From Micropterix aruncella (Eukaryota; Arthropoda; Insecta; Lepidoptera; Micropterigidae), in NCBI GenBank assembly GCA_944548615.1, contig OX155963.1:23245711-23309710 (forward strand): a stretch of DNA of 64,000 bases. Reading direction: 5' to 3'. Position 1 is the stretch's first letter; the number at the start of each line of letters is the position of its first letter. A program made the position numbers and the translations under genes. Shown here piece after piece: positions 58,080 through 64,000 of the stretch. The notes below the pieces were generated by a model, which did not search any database, was not told the origin of the DNA, and worked only from the letters and a program-made list of their open reading frames with translations.

Positions 58080-59500
58080 ATAGTGGCGTTCTCACAGCTT
58101 CTCACTCATACAAGCAGTAATGTATTAAGCGTAAAATGAATATTACTACTTGAACCTGTAGCGGCACTCCTTTCAACAAACATTTAAGCGGTTTCCAGAA
58201 TAACAATGGTGTGTCATTTTGTCCGTATTCCCCGTAACTGTTGAAAAAGAAATATTAGTTTTTTATTTATTTTTTAGTAAGTAATTCAAATATAATGTGT
58301 GAGTAAACCATTTTAGAAGTTAGGTACTATGCACAAAAATATTTTTAATATTAAGTCAATACCATAAAATGAGTACATCGCATAGTCCAGTGGCAACGTC
58401 ACCTAACTAGGTCGGGTGCTTGCTCAATACTGTGCGTATATCAAATATGAAAAAAATATATAATCATTAGGTCATTTATAAACAAAAGAAAAAAAAACAA
58501 AAATCTAAATTAAAAAAAAAATCTGTTAAAAATCACTAAATACTTTAAATTAGGAGTGGAAAATGTAATTAGCAGCAAATAGAATCAAATCAGAACAAAA
58601 AAATAAATAAAATTATCAAATCAAAATAATAATAGTATGATATAAATAAAACAATCCTGCATTTTACATATAATGTGTAATATGCATATTTAAAAGCGTT
58701 TCTATTTTGTCTGTTGTCCATTTAACTTGTAAAATTAACATTCTAATCCTTATTTAAAAGTTCATTATCGTCTGGTTATAAATTGGTTGTAAGTACTGAG
58801 GTTTATAGATCGTGTTTTTTGCATCAGCCGCCAGGAAGCGAATCGAACTTTTTGCCGTATAGCAGGCAGTGGCTAACTGCCGCGATGCCGTCTTGAAACT
58901 TTCCAACCTCGGCACTTCATCATATTAACTGCCGTAGGTACACCCATCGCACCAGATTGCGCTCGAGATTAAGTACAAGGATACTGTAATGCCTGATAAG
59001 CCTGTTAAAATTTCACGACCGTATGAAGACTGGTAGCATGTACACAGTTATTGGCTTTGGCGAATAAAAAAATGAGCAACCCATAAGATCATTCTAATAA
59101 ACGTAAGTCAAAATCCGTCTCGTAATAGCCTTTATGATTGGGCTTATATTCTATTAACAACATAAGACACCTACTATAAAATCAAACTGAAACTGTTCTT
59201 GCTCTCCGAAATGCCTAAAATGGCAGCGTAAACATTTTCAGCAATATCACGCGATAATGGATCCCTCCAAACAAACAAACCTACCATCATAAATTACGGA
59301 ATACGTTCATTTAATTGACACAAACAGGGTTGTTCCGTTGCGTTACCGAGTACACAATTAGGCATTCCTTTTGGTTTTAATTATAATTAACAACCCGAAA
59401 AAAACAGAGGGAAGTGAATTAAACAGATTTTCATTTATTTTTATACGCATTCAAGACTTGACTTGGCTGAGAACTCAATATTCCCTCTATTACATTAACT
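58080..59500. other. Mostly AT-rich stretch with one GC-richer block
   Basis: Block 58820-58960 (CAGCCGCCAGGAAGCGAATC, TGGCTAACTGCCGCGATGCC) contains, on the minus strand, a B-box-like GTTCGATTCGCTTCC. It may be an eroded tRNA-derived repeat, but no A-box at the right spacing is convincing. No gene otherwise. Confidence 0.4.
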
Positions 59501-59504
59501 AGAA

Positions 59505-59675
59505 GATATGCCCGTTCATGAATTGCTATATAATTATATAACGATTCTAACAGTATTGAATACTTCTAAATCAGTTCTAGCGCTTAAGAGTTATGGTGGA
59601 ATAAAGAAATGGAAAACATACATAGATAAACCCTGAACACATAACACTCATGTTTTGTTGGTCAGACGTATTTCA
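59505..59675 (-). repeat. Dispersed repeat family B, copy 5 (inverted)
   Basis: Plus-strand ACTTCTAAATCAGTTCTAGC, TTATGGTGGAATAAAGAAAT and GGAAAACATACATAGATAAA are reverse complements of family-B blocks at 11390-11440 and 11820-11880. Confidence 0.8.
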
Positions 59676-60214
59676 TGTATTTATTGGCACAAGCCCTTGT
59701 TTGGAAACAAAGACGCTGTGCCAGGGAATTTTGCACGTCTTGGCCCTTTTGTTTTATGCCTGAATTTAAAATATTTACAAACAATTTACAATTTTACCAG
59801 CCAGTGAAACGGCTATCGCTAGACTAACTCTGTTACGAAGATTATTCTTTATACGCTATCAAGCTTTATACACTATAAACCTTGTCTTTTTTTGCATGAT
59901 TGTAGTTAGGGAGATCCTTATTAAAGGAGCTTACGTACATATCTTTTCTCTGTGCATTGCTGTGGGTGTCGACCACCCACACCAAGAGCCGCTGTGGGTG
60001 CTCGATCCCCTTGCACCTACTAAATCGACGCCTATGATCGCAGAGCGATGAAAATTTATTTTTACCTCATTTTAATGAACCACTAGAAATCCAACGCTCG
60101 GGCAAGTTGCAAGTAGATTCTTGGCTAAGCCAAAACACAATTTAAGAGTTTCTGCCGTGTAAATGATAAGGATGATGACAAACAGAAAAGTGAAGATTAT
60201 GTAACCATAAACTC

Positions 60215-60450
60215 TAAAAAATGTTCGAAATAACAAATGGTTTATCCCCGAAATGGAGCAATAAGGTTGAATTACTACAGCAAATAGGCAGTACTAAACG
60301 TCGGCGTGCGGCCCGCATAAACTCAGGAATTTATAGGTACTTTCCTTACGCGAAGTTGGATATTAATTCGCTCGATGTAAATTATTCATTCGTAGACACA
60401 GCGCGCTTTTGCATAATCTACACACTTAAAGAGAGATTTCTTTAGGCGTA
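60215..60450 (+). pseudogene. Possible RT C-terminal remnant
   Basis: The frame at 60221-60445 reads MFEITNGLSPKWSNKVELLQ, RRRAARINSGIYRYFPYAKL and VDTARFCIIYTLKERFL. It resembles the F.I.NGL.P......R...R....F..ARLWN.LP...R segment of some CR1-like pol proteins, but matches are weak and it could be chance. Confidence 0.3.
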
Positions 60451-60479
60451 TTCAGTAATGACTAAATTTTAGAATTTAC

Positions 60480-63400
60480 TGTCTTTTTTTTTTTTTTATA
60501 AAATTTACAAAATTTTAAATATAATTCTAAGCCAATCTAACTGGGCCATGCTCGTACCAAGTATTGTAAATCGTTGGAGGTTTCATATACTCGTATACTT
60601 AGGTTCTTTTTTATGTTATATCTATAAGTCGCAAAAGCATCAAAATCGTTGGATTATTTTGGCCCTTTAAAGATCTAGCAATCCGTAGAAACAAAGTAAT
60701 GAAAAACAGAGGTATTCATAAACCCCTTTAACCTCACTGAATCACTAAATTCTTTCACTCTATGAATTTTGACAACTGTGACATTTTTTTATGCGAATAT
60801 ATATATTTTTTTTGTCATATCGACTACTTTTGATCATAAAGTACTACCTATCCTTATCTTTTTTAGTCGGTTGCTTTTTTTCAGTTTTGTTTTATTATAT
60901 ATTCATTACACAAATTTACATTTCAAAAATATTCAAAGCGGCAAAGTATACATTATCTTATTTTTGTTGTGTTATATAATATAAACCAAAGCACAAGTCT
61001 GAACTTGTGGGGGAAATATCACTACGAGACGAATATCTGTTCTAGAGTGATATTATTGACTATTTTCCATGGTGAGGGTATATATTGTAAAATCAATTAA
61101 ATATTATATAGTTTATACAATAATTAATGATAATGATACATTAAAATATTATGGATTAAATTATATAATAATATAAGTATACTACATCTAAACTGAATAT
61201 ACTTGAGGAAACTATAATTTATTTCCTTTTTTGTTGTGGTAAATTAATACTTAAAATTAGGTTATGATTTAATTTATTATAAATTCGGTTGGTTAGCTAA
61301 GCAGCCATTTGTTTACCATGATGGTCCTATTTTATTCCGTCAGTTCATTTTTTTCGGTTAGTGTATCGCAAGACACTACATATTCGAGGCGCAAGGAATA
61401 TGTAGTGCATTTGTCCGAATTTGGATGTCAACCGTGGCAGATTTTGTCTATTTCGACCCCTCTTGTCATGACTATGGTCACTTCCCTCATGTCTATTCGA
61501 GTAATTAACAAAGTATGTAAAAATTGTTTTTATGTAGAGCGACCTGATATCTAGTACGGCAAAGTTCCTTATTTACCATAAAAGCAAGTTTTTAATGGCA
61601 GAATGGCAGAAACCCCCGAAATCGCCCCCATAGAAACATAATTTGTATATTTTAGTGATATGTTTTCAAAATCTCGAAATTGTAGAGAAATATCCACTTC
61701 TGTAACCCAATTTAAGATGGTGAGAAACCTCTTTTCCCCCATCTCTTGTACGGAGAGCTGGCTTTCGTTTTTCTTATCGCAAGTCTACAGTCTGCGCTGC
61801 AGCACTTTTCAATTTTACGGTCGGTAAACATGGCGATACAAGTTCGCTTTTAAAGTATACCGCTCATTCACAATTGGATAAATGCAGGTTTTAAAACGCA
61901 AATGAGTTTGCAATGGCTAATAATATGGGACTGTAAGAAATAACGCATAAAACCGACTGGACGATCGGAAGTCAGAGTAAATGATTGAGCGTATATACCT
62001 AATATAATTATGGAATTGAGATGACATTCTAAGTTTCTTTTGCATTTCTTTGAATTTAGTGCTTGCCTTCCATGAAAACGATAAGATCATTTATTATTTA
62101 AAAAAGAGATAGTTATCAAAGAAATATATGATTAAAATTGGGGTAATTGCAATAAAAGATCACAGATCAGTTTGAATTTAAAGGATTTTTCGAATTGAAA
62201 ACCGATATTTTTGCTGAAGCCTATAATGGTAGAACTAAGATTATATACTGCCTAATTAAAATCCTAATTTTTCAATGGTTTGAATATGTAGTAAAGTCTC
62301 AATGGTCTGAATATGTAGTAAGTTAAAACCAAGGGATTCGGTCGAAGAATATATATTAGTAAATTTTTATTTTTTATTTTGTATGTACTCCACTGCAAAC
62401 AAAAGTAATTCAAGAATCATATTTCTTGCCAGAAGCCCGGTGATTTTAAAGACAGTGTTTTGAAATGTGTATATTAAAACAATTTTACCTTACTTCCCTG
62501 AAGTACGTTTATTACTGAAATTAAAAAACATTTCGAAGCAATGGTTTTTTATACAATTTTCATGCTACTCAGGAAATTGATGACTGTCTTTGTTTTAAGT
62601 ATTTATATTGGACTGTCATGATATTATTTAAGATTCAAAGAAAAATTGTAAGACGAATTCTTCTTTCTAAACAACTGTTTTTTTCTGTCCCAGGCGTCGT
62701 TTGATTTACTAAGAGTAATTTTCAAATATTTAGGAGACATTGAACATCAAAGTCCGAGACCAGGTTCGAAAGATACAGGTTCGCAAAACAATTTTCAGAT
62801 CACCAGCAAAGAGTAGGGACGATGCCATCACAATGTATATCACCTTGCCGCCTCTGGCGTATCGAGGATATTTCTATACGTCAAAGGTATTCCACGTGGA
62901 CAGTATGTGAATTATGGATAATCTTCGACGAGCTTGTTCTTTATTTTATTCATTTAGAAGGTGAGATGCAATCAAGGTTTCTGATATTGCATTTGCTACG
63001 GAATAAGGAAAGTAACTTCTTAGATTTATGACTTTTACTCCCATCTATTTTAGGCTATAGTACTTCCAACTTTTTCATATATCCTAGAAAATGTCAGAGA
63101 TCGGAAAAAACTGAAAAGCCCGTAAGTTTAAAATTAAATATGTCGAAAATTAAGCGTTGGTCAGTTATATCTGGAAATCGTTGTCGAGGAATTATAAAAG
63201 ATTTGACATAAAAGGCCATACTAACATGCAGATATAAATACTGGCAAACATGTGAATAAAATCTTGTATACATATCTGATATCTGCTAGATATAAAGTTT
63301 TTATTAAGGGAATTAGTAACCACAGCAGATTAGTAGCCATTAGTAACAACTTATATATAAGTGTATAGGTATAGGAGTAAACCATGTGTACATAAATAAG

Positions 63401-63610
63401 TCTCCGTCCTCACATTGGCGCTTCAAAGCCAACTTATGATTATCTTACAAAGAGAACAAAGGAGTGGAATCTGCCTGCGTAGTAATTTCAAATGCTATGA
63501 AGGATATATCACACACGAACAAAGTTAATACTACGAGATAAAACTAAACCATTTATATTAATGTATGGCTAGGAGCGACCGGCAGATATAAGGTAGAAAT
63601 ATAGAGCCAC
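60480..63610. other. AT-rich stretch, no gene supported
   Basis: Contains a perfect 12-bp inverted repeat with a 10-base loop (CACTACATATTC / GAATATGTAGTG, 61374-61407). A stretch at 62690-62890 has acceptor-like (TTTTTTTCTGTCCCAG) and donor-like (AAAG|GTATTC) signals around short open frames without a recognisable protein. Confidence 0.5.
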
Positions 63611-63945
63611 ATACACTGAAAAAAATATAACGACGTAATACACGACAATACGCATATTTTCACGGCAATACCGATTACGTATATAACGCGGACTGTGATT
63701 CATACGTACATATGTATTAACATGACGCGTAACGATGTTGGCGTGACGGTAGTTACCGTATCGTAATGTTAAAACATAATGATTTTTCATTATGTCGCGG
63801 TATAGGGATATCGCTTCTAACATGACAGCATGTAGTAGTATACGTACGGTTATAGTCATTTTGAAACTACAGTATACGGTTATTTCCGTATGAACCGTAA
63901 GAAAAATTTTGATACATATAATCGAGTAGTGGAATTTCAACAAAA
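63611..63945 (+). repeat. Dispersed repeat family A, copy 2
   Basis: CACTGAAAAAAATATAACGA, TATTAACATGACGCGTAACG, GTGACGGTAGTTACCGTATC and CTTCTAACATGACAGCATGT align in order with 8424-8785. The long minus frame across it (124 codons) is a by-product of the repeat and not a gene. Confidence 0.8.
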
Positions 63946-64000
63946 TTCTATGTAATTCAATAAAATTACGATTGCAACATCGTTATCCTGTAAGAAACCG

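Noticed and set aside
62690..62890. Possible internal exon(s) flanked by acceptor- and donor-like signals (62734-62886)
   Set aside because: The 51-codon phase-0 frame (ETLNIKVRDQ...) matches nothing I know, does not resemble the missing DOMON-gene exons, and such signals occur by chance in AT-rich DNA.
63569..63943. 124-codon minus frame at the window end
   Set aside because: It coincides with dispersed repeat family A; the copy at 8424-8785 does not conserve the frame.

Overview
The window looks like euchromatic insect DNA. It is strongly AT-rich (my estimate is about one third GC), gene-poor and full of old transposon pieces. Abundant TAGGTA/ACCTA-type words, the kinds of non-LTR element present and a monooxygenase gene with an N-terminal DOMON domain make Lepidoptera my best guess, but no single diagnostic gene fixes the order. 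A run of exactly 200 N at 43888-44087 marks an assembly gap.

Host gene content is small. The only convincing host coding sequence is one exon (9364-9714, + strand). It encodes a signal peptide plus the start of a DOMON domain, as in DBH-like monooxygenases (MOXD1/CG5235 type), and ends at a clean GTGAGT donor. I found no later exon, so most of the remaining 54 kb is either a very long intron of this gene or intergenic DNA. Several GC-richer, non-repetitive islands in it could be cis-regulatory.

Region by region: 1-4770 is a nearly full-length LOA/I-group non-LTR retrotransposon on the minus strand, with ORF1 open, ORF2 broken by one frameshift and two stops, and the 3' end beyond the window edge. 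From 4.8 to 31 kb there are MITEs, dispersed repeat families, reverse-transcriptase remnants and the DOMON exon. A roughly 0.8 kb near-perfect palindrome lies at 31.9-32.7 kb, followed by smaller palindromes. Between 34 and 39 kb there are 3' ends of CR1-type elements and a tandem array with a unit of about 155 bp. The stretch 39-47 kb is mostly featureless and contains the gap.

The best element is at 47970-52546: a complete-looking DNA transposon with 30-bp perfect terminal inverted repeats and a 4-bp target-site duplication (GTAT). It carries one apparently intact four-exon gene on the minus strand for a predicted 853-residue DDE-like (DUF7869-type) transposase. It sits inside an older region bounded by a 200-bp inverted repeat (47227-47428 / 54379-54577) that also holds a decayed second transposon gene. 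From 54.8 kb to the end there are more reverse-transcriptase remnants, a second copy of a palindromic MITE, and a repeat at 63.6 kb matching one at 8.4 kb.

All family names rest on reading protein and repeat motifs by eye; no database search was run. Repeat boundaries are approximate unless a target-site duplication is stated.
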